From: Methylobacter sp.
Lineage (GTDB): Bacteria; Pseudomonadota; Gammaproteobacteria; Methylococcales; Methylomonadaceae
DNA length: 11,789 bases
Assembly (NCBI GenBank): GCA_003158415.1
Contig: PMJA01000256.1
Location: 4,716 to 16,504 of the forward strand
Direction: 5' to 3'
The translations under genes were made by a program, and so were the position numbers. Position 1 is the first letter of the stretch. The number at the start of each line of letters is the position of its first letter. Below, one piece after another: positions 1 through 6,925 of this stretch. Under the pieces are notes generated by a model, which searched no databases, had not been told where the DNA came from, and saw nothing but the letters and a program-made list of their open reading frames with translations.

Positions 1-1247
1 TGGAAACCTGGGCGCAAGCGTTTCAAAAGTCGGGCCACGCCATTACTAAACAGGCGGAAGCCGCACAGCTGATTGTGATTAATTCCTGCGCGGTAACGCA
101 AGACGCCGCCAGAAAATCCCGCCAACTGATACGCCGCATTCACCGCGATAATCCGCAGGCCAAGCTGGTGGTGAGCGGTTGTTACGCAACTTTAAATCAG
201 GAGGAAGCGGCGGCGTTATTGGGCGTCGATCTGGTGGTCAGCAATAAGGATAAAGATCAACTGGTAGAAAAAACCTTAACTGAACTGAATATGGACACTA
301 TGCCGACTCTATCCACGGAGCCGGGTGAAATTTCGTTATTCACGCGCGGCAGACAACGCGCTTTTGTTAAGGTGCAGGACGGCTGCCGGTATCGCTGCAC
401 GTTTTGCATCGTCACCGTGGCGCGCGGTGAAGAAGTGAGTCGCCCGGTAGATGCGGTTATAGCCGAAATCAATGAGCTGCATAAACAAGGCATTACCGAA
501 GCCATTTTGACGGGTGTACATTTAGGCGGCTACGGTAGTGATTTGGGCAATAATTTGTCTGACTTAATCAAAGCCATTCTGGCGCAAACCGACATTCCCA
601 GGCTCAGGCTGGGCTCGTTGGAACCTTGGGAATTGCCGGACGATTTTTTTGAGCTGTTCGAAAATCCCCGCTTGATGCCGCATTTGCATTTACCCTTGCA
701 AAGCGGTTCGGATACCGTGCTGCGCCGTATGGCAAGGCGCTGTAAAACCGAAGAGTTTGCCGCCATCGTCCGGCAGTTGCGCGCGCAAATCCCCCACTTT
801 AATATCACCACTGATATTATCGTCGGCTTTCCCGGCGAAACCGAACAGGAATGGCAGGACAGTTTCGATTTCATCAAACAAACCGCTTTCGGCCATATCC
901 ATATTTTTACCTATTCCAGCCGAGCAGGCACAAAAGCCGCTACTTTGCCGGATCAGGTCGCCGAGACCGTTAAAAAACAGCGCAGCCGACAATTGCATGA
1001 ATTGGCTGAGGACATGAAAAAGCAGTTTTGCCGGGACAATCTGGGTCATGCGTTTCCGGTATTGTGGGAAGGTTACAGTGAAGCGCTGGACGGCGGCAAA
1101 CAGCGGGTGTTCGGTTATACGCCCAATTATTTGCGGGTGGGCTGTGTGATCGGCGCCGATGTATCGATTGAGAACCGGACGATCCCCGTGACCTTGTCGG
1201 CGCTAAGCGAGGGCTATGTGGCAGGGGAAATGAGCGTTGTTGAATAA
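1..1247 (+). CDS. mtaB: tRNA t6A37 methylthiotransferase MtaB (5' end outside window)
   Basis: MtaB is a radical SAM enzyme that adds a methylthio group to N6-threonylcarbamoyladenosine at position 37 of tRNAs reading ANN codons (established for the family). The frame is open from base 3 to the TAA at 1245-1247, so 414 residues are visible and the start lies to the left; the GTG at 75 is internal. Visible domains in order are: the MTTase N-terminal domain with two of its three cluster cysteines (codons 87-89 in NSCAVT and 180-182 in SGCYA); the radical SAM CxxxCxxC motif (codons 384-386, 396-398 and 405-407) followed by VTVARGEEVSRP, which is of MtaB rather than MiaB or RimO type; the TIM-barrel core with HLPLQSGSD and TTDIIVGFPGET; and a C-terminal TRAM-like region. 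The third N-terminal cysteine is expected upstream of the window. No terminator is obvious after the stop. Confidence 0.93.
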   Translation, partial: ETWAQAFQKSGHAITKQAEAAQLIVINSCAVTQDAARKSRQLIRRIHRDNPQAKLVVSGCYATLNQEEAAALLGVDLVVSNKDKDQLVEKTLTELNMDTMPTLSTEPGEISLFTRGRQRAFVKVQDGCRYRCTFCIVTVARGEEVSRPVDAVIAEINELHKQGITEAILTGVHLGGYGSDLGNNLSDLIKAILAQTDIPRLRLGSLEPWELPDDFFELFENPRLMPHLHLPLQSGSDTVLRRMARRCKTEEFAAIVRQLRAQIPHFNITTDIIVGFPGETEQEWQDSFDFIKQTAFGHIHIFTYSSRAGTKAATLPDQVAETVKKQRSRQLHELAEDMKKQFCRDNLGHAFPVLWEGYSEALDGGKQRVFGYTPNYLRVGCVIGADVSIENRTIPVTLSALSEGYVAGEMSVVE

Positions 1248-1323
1248 ATTAGTCTCAACTACTACCCTTAACCTTTAGGTGTGTCAGCCGGATAAGCACG
1301 CTTCAATCTAACTCACAACAACA

Positions 1324-2034
1324 ATGAAACCCCTCCTCACTCTAGCATTATTGCTTTGCTGCCTAGCGGCCCATGCAAAAGGCAAAGCCAAGATAAAAAT
1401 CGACACCACGCCCAATCCCACAGAGAATGTCTGGACGATCACCAACGAGCTTAACTATTACCACGATACGGCTCAACAAATGCAGGACACCCTCTACAAT
1501 AACGTCACCATCGATTACTCCGCCCAAAATGGTTGGGATATCCAACTTGCTTCTTATAACATCCCGCTTACAGGCGGAGGGGCTCAGAACTATCAAACCG
1601 ATACCTATCTGAACGTATCCAAGACCTTCAATATCACCCACGATTTCCAGGCCATCATAGGTTCTCAAAACGGCACGACCATTCCCCACTCACTCAACCC
1701 AAGACAGCTACACAACGCTGACTACAGTCTTGTCGTCTACCAGCCTGATGCCCAACTAAACCTACACGTTGGCCCGTATTGGGTCAACAAAGCCCTCGCC
1801 ACCACCACAGACGTCCTTGGATATACAGGGGGTTTCAGCATCGAAGTCATTCCAAAGCTGCTAATTTTCCAGGGGGATTACTTCAGTGGTCACAACAACC
1901 TCTCTGGCGCTGTAGTCAACGCCTGGGTCAGAATACACCCACAAGCCCAAGTTTATTTTGGTGTTGGAGTCCCTGAGCACAACTCCGGCAATGAGTTCTA
2001 CGGCACATTAGGTTTCTCGGTAGCCAATAAGTAG
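1324..2034 (+). CDS. Exported beta-barrel-like protein of unknown function
   Basis: This is a 236-residue protein of no family that I recognise. It starts with a typical Sec signal peptide: Lys2, a hydrophobic stretch LLTLALLLCCLAA, and a likely signal peptidase I site after AHA at residue 18. The two Cys residues are not preceded by a lipobox small residue, so a lipoprotein is unlikely. The mature part is made of alternating polar/hydrophobic segments rich in Tyr, Asn, Thr and Gly separated by turns (for example WTITNELNYY, VYFGVGV, FYGTLGFSV). This is the look of a small outer-membrane beta-barrel with roughly 8-12 strands. It ends in ANK rather than the aromatic residue usual for such barrels. 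The ATG at 1324 is the first good start that keeps the signal peptide; no clear Shine-Dalgarno sequence precedes it. It sits 76 bases after mtaB with no visible functional link. The barrel assignment is inference from pattern only. Confidence 0.75.
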   Translation: MKPLLTLALLLCCLAAHAKGKAKIKIDTTPNPTENVWTITNELNYYHDTAQQMQDTLYNNVTIDYSAQNGWDIQLASYNIPLTGGGAQNYQTDTYLNVSKTFNITHDFQAIIGSQNGTTIPHSLNPRQLHNADYSLVVYQPDAQLNLHVGPYWVNKALATTTDVLGYTGGFSIEVIPKLLIFQGDYFSGHNNLSGAVVNAWVRIHPQAQVYFGVGVPEHNSGNEFYGTLGFSVANK

Positions 2035-2546
2035 CAAAGACTGTACCGCAAAGGACTCATCAGGAATAGAAAGCATGAAGAACTATCTGACATTGACTGG
2101 CCGGACCGATCCCAAGGAGACATTGGTGCCAGATTTCCGAATGGCAACTTTCCAACGAAAAGCGGACAGTCGAATCTAGAATTTCGTCACTTTTGTTTTG
2201 TCGGGTGAGATGTCGCTGCTTCTGCCTAATTCTAGGTGGCTTCAGCTATTTTCACCCGTAATATTAACTTGACTAAATACTAGGAATCTCTAGGTCTTAT
2301 CCTCGACTAGGTTAAAATAGCATAGGATTAATATTTACAGAATAGGCAGGACACCATTAGCAAGCATCTTATCAACATAAACCGAAACGAGCCTATCACC
2401 GTGCCAGTGAACTGCGAAGGTTGGTTGGATGCACCACTAATACGCCCTTTTCAGCGGCTTGATAAGCGACTAAAAAACCCTTTGCCACATTGCCAGGTTT
2501 ATAACCACTTATTACTATTAAAGAAAAACCCACAATAAATTATTTT

Positions 2547-2567
2547 AACTATTTCGGCATAATAGTT
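2547..2567. promoter_or_regulatory. Inverted repeat in the nasT upstream region
   Basis: A perfect 7-bp dyad, AACTATT (2547-2553) and AATAGTT (2561-2567), has a 7-base spacer, and its centre lies about 98 bases before the nasT ATG. It could be an operator or, if transcribed, a leader hairpin. There is no direct proof of function. Confidence 0.3.
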
Positions 2568-2603
2568 GGTAGATAAAAACAAACACTGTTTCAAATGCGA
2601 CAT

Positions 2604-2619
2604 CGTTGATGCACCAACG
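2604..2619 (+). promoter_or_regulatory. Hexaloop hairpin in the nasT leader
   Basis: CGTTG (2604-2608) and CAACG (2615-2619) can pair around the six-base loop ATGCAC, ending 35 bases before the nasT start. ANTAR proteins bind paired hairpins with six-base loops that have A at position 1 and G at position 4. Here A1 is present but position 4 is C, so it is not a canonical target. Confidence 0.25.
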
Positions 2620-2654
2620 CTACTTTTATAAAAACACTTACTACTTGCACTCTC

Positions 2655-3185
2655 ATGAATAGGCTTAATGTATTATTGATTGAAAGCGATCTTAATACTA
2701 CTTTGCTGGAAAACAGTATTAAAGACTCTGGTTTCGGATGCCTGAAAGCCCAATACAACGCTACGTTTTTAGCGCTGATAAGGGAAATAACCCCCGATAT
2801 TCTTATTTTAAATCTTGATACACCCTCTAAAAAATTACTGACGGATCTGCAAACACTTAGTCATCAATCTGCATTACCTGTGATTATGTTTGCCAGTGAT
2901 GGCAATATCGACACCATTAATCAGGCTATTAAGGCGGAAGTGAGTGCTTTTATAGTCGATGGTCTTGAATACAACCGCATTCCCAGCATCATCAATGTTG
3001 CTATCGCCAGATTCAAATATCAGCAATCCCTCAAGAATGCACTGGAAGAAGCGTGTGCAAAACTTGAAGACAGAAAACAGATAGACCGTGCTAAGGCCAT
3101 TTTAATTAAGACACAAAACTTTACCGAAGATGAGGCTTACCACACGCTTAGAAAGTTGGCGATGGATAGATTCCGTCTTGCTTAA
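2655..3185 (+). CDS. nasT: NasT-like ANTAR antiterminator, C-terminally truncated
   Basis: NasT-type proteins bind hairpins in nascent leader RNA and allow transcription of nitrate-assimilation genes when released by the nitrate sensor NasS (family knowledge). The 176 residues contain a receiver-like domain at about 4-120 (VLLIESD, an acidic residue at Asp55 in LNLDTPS, then VIMFASDGN and SAFIVDGL, all very typical of NasT). A linker helix and an ANTAR domain from about 133 follow (DRKQIDRAKAIL, FTEDEAYHTLRKLAMDR). The ANTAR domain stops just after its second helix; intact relatives continue with RLADVA and about 12-20 more residues forming the third helix. The stop at 3183-3185 falls where sequence of another gene, the nasB remnant, takes over in a different frame, so the C-terminus looks lost by deletion. 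RNA binding is probably impaired. No nasS is present in the window. Confidence 0.85.
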   Translation: MNRLNVLLIESDLNTTLLENSIKDSGFGCLKAQYNATFLALIREITPDILILNLDTPSKKLLTDLQTLSHQSALPVIMFASDGNIDTINQAIKAEVSAFIVDGLEYNRIPSIINVAIARFKYQQSLKNALEEACAKLEDRKQIDRAKAILIKTQNFTEDEAYHTLRKLAMDRFRLA

Positions 3186-3855
3186 CCGACAAATGGACAG
3201 GCAGGCAGGTGAAATGCTGCAAACAGAACTGGAACAACGTGGCCTGAAATTTAAAATGGCTGCCAAAACACAGCAGTTGATAGGTGATGAAAATGGCCAT
3301 ATCACGGCGGTTCGTTTTGAAGATGGCAGCGAACTGGAATGTGATCTATTTATTATGGCAATTGATGTGCGTCCCAATATGGCGCTGGCTAAGGAAGCGG
3401 GGATTTATTGCGAGCGCGGCATCGTGGTCAATGATACGCTGCAAAGCTACGACCCCAGTATTTACGCGGTAGGCGAATGTATCCAGCATCGCGGTGACAC
3501 TTTTGGTCTGGTTGCCCCGCTGTTTGAACAAGCAAAAGTCTGTGCTAATCATTTGAGCGATCATGGCGTGGCCGAATATATCACTTTGCCGACAGCCACC
3601 AAGCTCAAGGTGACTGGGATCAATCTGTTTTCTGTAGGCAATTTTTTGGGTGATGAAAACAGTGAAAGCATACATTTTACCGATCCAGGTTTAGGCATTT
3701 ATAAGAAACTGGTCATTAAAGCCAACAAGCTGATCGGGGCAGTACTTTACGGTGATACGGTCGATGTCCGCTGGTATCAGGAATTGCTGGAGAAAGAAGC
3801 GCCAATTTCAGACATAAGAGATGTGCTGATTTTTGGTAAAGCTTATTTAGCGTAG
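3166..3855 (+). pseudogene. nasB: 3' remnant of NirB/NasB-type FAD/NAD(P)H oxidoreductase
   Basis: The protein family is the FAD-dependent NADH oxidoreductase that feeds electrons to NasA, or forms the N-terminal half of NirB. Only the C-terminal half remains, about 225-230 residues. Recognisable family sequence begins at SVLLNRQMDRQAG (3172 onward), which in intact members directly follows the NADH-binding Rossmann motif. Further on are the FAD-contact motif IYAVGEC, the helix LVAPLFEQAKVCANHL and the C-terminal domain ending VLIFGKAYL. Both GxGxxG dinucleotide-binding motifs of the N-terminal half are missing. The reading frame can be extended upstream to an ATG at 3130, but that stretch is nasT coding sequence in another frame. 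The first native Met is at 3193. The TAG stop at 3853-3855 lies inside the tip of a palindromic repeat. A functional redox protein is unlikely; a chimeric assembly join cannot be excluded. Confidence 0.82.
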
Positions 3856-3949
3856 GATGCGGAAAGACGTTAGCCGAACCCCATCTTGTTGGTGGCGTAA
3901 GGTTACGCTTTGTCCTAACTATGCTATGAACTCTGGCCTTGCACCCTAC
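3852..3949. repeat. Short palindromic dispersed-repeat-like element
   Basis: The tips form an inverted repeat: GTAGGATGC at 3852-3860 and GCACCCTAC at 3941-3949, whose complement is GTAGGGTGC (one mismatch in nine). Inside is a tight palindrome, GCGTAA-GG-TTACGC, at 3895-3908. About 98 bases with GTAGGRTGC tips match my recollection of a common intergenic repeat type in gamma- and betaproteobacteria. Its left tip supplies the nasB stop codon, and its right tip abuts the nasA ribosome binding site. Confidence 0.6.
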
Positions 3950-3955
3950 AAGGGA
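3950..3955 (+). promoter_or_regulatory. Ribosome binding site that fixes the nasA start
   Basis: AAGGGA lies 7 bases before the ATG at 3963. It supports that start over the in-frame TTG at 3939, which would translate the tip of the palindromic repeat. Confidence 0.7.
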
Positions 3956-3962
3956 TTTCTTA

Positions 3963-6731
3963 ATGAATGACAATGCAACCATACAAACCACCTGCCCTTA
4001 CTGCGGCGTAGGCTGCGGCATTAGCGCCATCGTCGATGAGCAAAACCGTCAGGTCAATATAAGTGGGGATAAATCACATCCCGCTAATTTTGGTCGTCTA
4101 TGCTCGAAAGGTTCAGCACTCGGAGAAACAATTGAGCTGAAGGGGCGATTACTGCAACCCAAAGTCTATGGCCATGATGTCGGTTGGGCGGAAGCGCTGG
4201 ATCTGGTTGCCGATTCTTTTATCAAAACGATAGAACAATACGGTTCTGATGCCGTAGCCATTTATGGCTCAGGACAATTGCTGACCGAAGATTATTATGT
4301 CGCTAACAAACTGATGAAAGGTTTTATCGGCAGCGGCAATATGGATACCAACAGCCGCTTGTGCATGTCTTCTTCGGTAGCCGGACATAAGCGGGCTTTC
4401 GGTTCCGACACCGTACCGGGTTGCTATGATGATTACGAGCAGGCCGAGATGATTATCCTGATCGGCTCCAATGCAGCCTGGTGTCATCCGGTCAGTTTCC
4501 AGCGTATCCGGGCGGTAAAAGAAGCCAATCCGGCATTAAAAATTGTTGTTATCGACCCGCGTCGCACCGCCAGTTGCGACATTGCTGATCTGCATTTATC
4601 CATCGCCAGCGGGAGTGATGCGATCCTGTTCAATGGCTTGCTTGCATTTCTGAGTCAGCAAAACGCACTGAATCAGGCGTATATCGACGCGCATACCGAA
4701 GGTTTTGTCAAAGCATTGGAAGCAGCCGCAAACAGTGGCGACACCGTCGAAAAAGTTGCCGTGCAATGCCGTGTCGCTATAGACGATGTGCGCTGTTTTT
4801 ATCAATGGTTTGTAAGTCACGAGAAAGTCATGAGCCTGTACAGCCAGGGCATCAATCAATCGTCATCGGGCACGGACAAAGTTAATGCCATTATCAACTA
4901 CCATCTGGCTACCGGACGGATAGGCAAACCCGGCATGGGGCCGTTTTCGCTGACCGGCCAGCCTAACGCCATGGGCGGTCGCGAAGTCGGCGGCTTATCC
5001 CATCAACTGGCGGCGCATATCGATTTTTCCAGTCCCGATGATATAAACCGGGTCGCGCGCTTTTGGGGTGCCGACAGGATTGCTAGGAAACCGGGGCTGG
5101 TCGCCGTCGAATTGTTCGATGCGATTTATGACGGCCAGGTAAAAGCCGTGTGGATCATGGGCACCAACCCGGTGGTTAGCATGCCCAATGCCGATAAAGT
5201 CAAACTGGCTTTGCAGCGTTGTGATTTTGTCGTCGTTTCCGACTGCATGGCTCACACCGATACCACTGCCTTGGCGCACGTTTTGTTACCGGCGCTAGGC
5301 TGGAGTGAAAAAGACGGCACGGTAACCAATTCCGAACGCCGCATTTCCCGCCAACGCGCTTTATTCAGCCCGGCAGGCAGCGCCAAACCGGACTGGTGGA
5401 TAATCACGCAAGTCGCGCGGCGTATGGGTTATGAACAGGCTTTTCAGTACCGACACACCTACGAAATTTTTCGCGAACACGCAGCATTGTCGGGTTTTGA
5501 AAATAACACCGCGCATGGACTACGCGATTTTGATCTGTCCGCGTTGGCGGACATCAGCGAGCACGCTTATGATCGCCTGCAACCCATTCAATGGCCGATC
5601 AATCAAGCGTATCCGCAAGGCAGGGCGCGGTTTTTTGATGACGGCCAATTTTTCACCGCATCAGGCAAGGCGCAATTTATTGCTATAGTACCCAGGCCAC
5701 CCGTCAATCCGCCGGATGAGGGCTATCCGCTGGTATTAAACACCGGCCGCTTGCGCGACCAGTGGCACACCATGACCCGCACCGCCATCGCCGCTCAGTT
5801 AAACCAGCACAAGCCCGAACCGTTTGTGGAAGTGCATCCGGTCGATGCACAGCGCCACGCGCTATCATCCAACACCCTGGCCGTCATCGAAAGCCGCTGG
5901 GGTTCCATGATTGCGCGTGTGCAGATTACCGACAGCCAGCAACAGGGCAGCTTGTTCGTGCCCATGCACTGGACTGAACAATACACCAGTCAAGGACGCA
6001 TGGGCGCATTAGTCAATCCTGTTATTGACCCTGTTTCCAAGCAACCGGAAAGCAAACATACACCCGTACGCATCAAGGCTTATCACCCCGTCTGGCAGGG
6101 TTTTATCTTGTCGCGGCGGGAACTGACTATACTAAACGCGGGCATGGATTGCGGCTGTTCTCTCCCTCTCCCTGCGGGAGAGGGTCGGGGTGAGGGAATT
6201 CAAAAAAGCGCAAACCGTGACCGTTCACAGTATATTACCGAATCCGACTACCGGGTCAAGATCAAAGGCGAGCAGTTTTACCGTTATGAACTGGCAGGAC
6301 TGAGCTTACCTGTCGATTGGCGCAGCTGCGTCAGGGACAATCTGGATGACATCGGCGAACCTGCCCAATGGCAGGAATATCAAGATACCGGCAAAGGTGC
6401 ATACCGAGCGGCTCGGATCGTCGATAACCGGTTGGAAACCGTGATTTTTATTGCCGCTGACAATCATTTACCCGAACGCAACTGGCTGGCAGGCCTATTT
6501 TCAAAAACGGCGCTGGAAACGTCGGAACGCAGGGCGTTATTAACAGGGCAGCCGCCTTTGGGCGTTGCTGATGTCGGCATGATTGTTTGTGCCTGCTTTA
6601 ACGTCGGCGAAAAAACCATACGGACGGTGATCAAGGAAAAAGGGCTAAAAACCCATCAGGATGTGGGCGCTTGTCTTAAAGCGGGGACTAATTGCGGATC
6701 GTGTGTGCCTGAGATAAAGGCTTTGTTGTAA
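3963..6731 (+). CDS. nasA: Assimilatory nitrate reductase catalytic subunit NasA
   Basis: NasA reduces nitrate to nitrite in the cytoplasm for nitrogen assimilation, using a Mo-bis-MGD cofactor. The protein has 922 residues. It begins with the Fe4S4 domain (Cys11, Cys14, Cys18 and Cys47 in CPYCGVGC and RLCSKG). The molybdopterin oxidoreductase domain follows, with the probable Mo ligand Cys134 in SRLCMSSSVAG. Next are the MGD-binding stretches (IMGTNPV, SERRISRQ) and the dinucleotide-binding domain (LNTGRLRDQWHTMTRT). The C-terminus is a BFD-like Fe2S2 domain with Cys876, Cys878, Cys911 and Cys914, as in Klebsiella-type NasA. Residues about 722-760 form an extra loop encoded partly by a GC-rich palindromic repeat and keep the frame open. 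The upstream electron-transfer gene nasB is truncated, so the electron donor is uncertain. All cofactor motifs are intact, so the protein itself may still fold and work. Confidence 0.95.
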   Translation: MNDNATIQTTCPYCGVGCGISAIVDEQNRQVNISGDKSHPANFGRLCSKGSALGETIELKGRLLQPKVYGHDVGWAEALDLVADSFIKTIEQYGSDAVAIYGSGQLLTEDYYVANKLMKGFIGSGNMDTNSRLCMSSSVAGHKRAFGSDTVPGCYDDYEQAEMIILIGSNAAWCHPVSFQRIRAVKEANPALKIVVIDPRRTASCDIADLHLSIASGSDAILFNGLLAFLSQQNALNQAYIDAHTEGFVKALEAAANSGDTVEKVAVQCRVAIDDVRCFYQWFVSHEKVMSLYSQGINQSSSGTDKVNAIINYHLATGRIGKPGMGPFSLTGQPNAMGGREVGGLSHQLAAHIDFSSPDDINRVARFWGADRIARKPGLVAVELFDAIYDGQVKAVWIMGTNPVVSMPNADKVKLALQRCDFVVVSDCMAHTDTTALAHVLLPALGWSEKDGTVTNSERRISRQRALFSPAGSAKPDWWIITQVARRMGYEQAFQYRHTYEIFREHAALSGFENNTAHGLRDFDLSALADISEHAYDRLQPIQWPINQAYPQGRARFFDDGQFFTASGKAQFIAIVPRPPVNPPDEGYPLVLNTGRLRDQWHTMTRTAIAAQLNQHKPEPFVEVHPVDAQRHALSSNTLAVIESRWGSMIARVQITDSQQQGSLFVPMHWTEQYTSQGRMGALVNPVIDPVSKQPESKHTPVRIKAYHPVWQGFILSRRELTILNAGMDCGCSLPLPAGEGRGEGIQKSANRDRSQYITESDYRVKIKGEQFYRYELAGLSLPVDWRSCVRDNLDDIGEPAQWQEYQDTGKGAYRAARIVDNRLETVIFIAADNHLPERNWLAGLFSKTALETSERRALLTGQPPLGVADVGMIVCACFNVGEKTIRTVIKEKGLKTHQDVGACLKAGTNCGSCVPEIKALL
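6131..6198. repeat. Repeat-derived in-frame insert inside nasA
   Basis: CCCTCTCCC (6164-6172), TGC, GGGAGAGGG (6176-6184) form a perfect 9-bp hairpin, followed by a TCGGGGTGAGGG tail. This matches my recollection of a very common intergenic repeat of proteobacterial genomes. The preceding bases 6137-6156 (a GCGGGCATGGAT-like block) resemble a second repeat type often found beside it. The DNA is translated as SLPLPAGEGRGEG within NasA. Confidence 0.7.
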
Positions 6732-6768
6732 CCATTTTGGCTACAGAAGTGATTTGAAGGTGATGCTT

Positions 6769-6903
6769 ATGGAACGACATAAAGTTCGTCAAAATGGAAC
6801 GTTTCACAATTTGAATAATTATAACATCTATCCCTTGAAAATCAGTCTGTACAGGAAAAGCAGGTCGGCTTCAACGAAAGCTTTATTGAGCATTAGCTAC
6901 TGA
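6769..6903 (+). CDS. Possible small basic protein, 44 residues
   Basis: This is a tentative call. An ATG at 6769 is preceded by GAAGG with an 8-base gap (an in-frame ATG at 6763 is too close to it). The frame runs to TGA at 6901-6903, exactly where a terminator-like hairpin begins. The product is rich in Lys, Arg, Asn and Ser (MERHKVRQNGTF at the start), with no signal peptide, membrane segment or known motif. It starts 37 bases after nasA. The ORF is short enough to arise by chance. The ribosome binding site and terminator on either side are the only positive signs. Confidence 0.25.
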   Translation: MERHKVRQNGTFHNLNNYNIYPLKISLYRKSRSASTKALLSISY

Positions 6904-6925
6904 AACTTGATGTTCAAGTTTTTTA
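6903..6925 (+). terminator. Rho-independent terminator-like hairpin
   Basis: AAACTTGA (6903-6910), a TGT loop, and TCAAGTTT (6914-6921) form a perfect 8-bp stem that runs into six consecutive T (6919-6924). The stem is AT-rich, so it would be weak, but the layout is that of an intrinsic terminator on the plus strand, about 170 bases after nasA. The minus strand lacks a T tract. Confidence 0.5.

Larger units (their letters stand above)
2035..2654. other. 620-base gap without a convincing gene
   Basis: No terminator, RNA gene or known domain was recognised. Three short open frames exist. One at 2075-2179 (+) has 34 codons and an AGGA 9 nt before its ATG. The other two cover the same DNA: 2332-2538 (+), and 2396-2533 (-), whose GTG start has no ribosome binding site. 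None is convincing, and the overlapping pair may be a decayed gene fragment. CTAG, normally a rare tetramer in this group, occurs five times between 2175 and 2310, including three copies of CTAGG at 2280, 2290 and 2307. The final 110 bases before nasT hold two inverted repeats, listed separately. Confidence 0.6.

Noticed and set aside
75-1247. GTG at 75 as the start of mtaB
   Set aside because: The frame is open to base 3 with MtaB-like sequence upstream, and the first conserved Cys follows only five residues after this GTG; the gene is cut by the window edge.
2075-2179. 34-codon ORF after the barrel gene
   Set aside because: Only a moderate AGGA site; the product is short and unrecognised, and the DNA could equally be an intergenic repeat fragment.
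3130-3855. An intact 241-residue oxidoreductase starting at 3130
   Set aside because: The first dozen codons are nasT ANTAR sequence read in another frame; real oxidoreductase similarity starts near 3172 and the cofactor-binding half is missing.
3939-3962. TTG at 3939 as the nasA start
   Set aside because: It would translate the tip of the palindromic repeat; ATG at 3963 has a good ribosome binding site and gives the normal NasA N-terminus.
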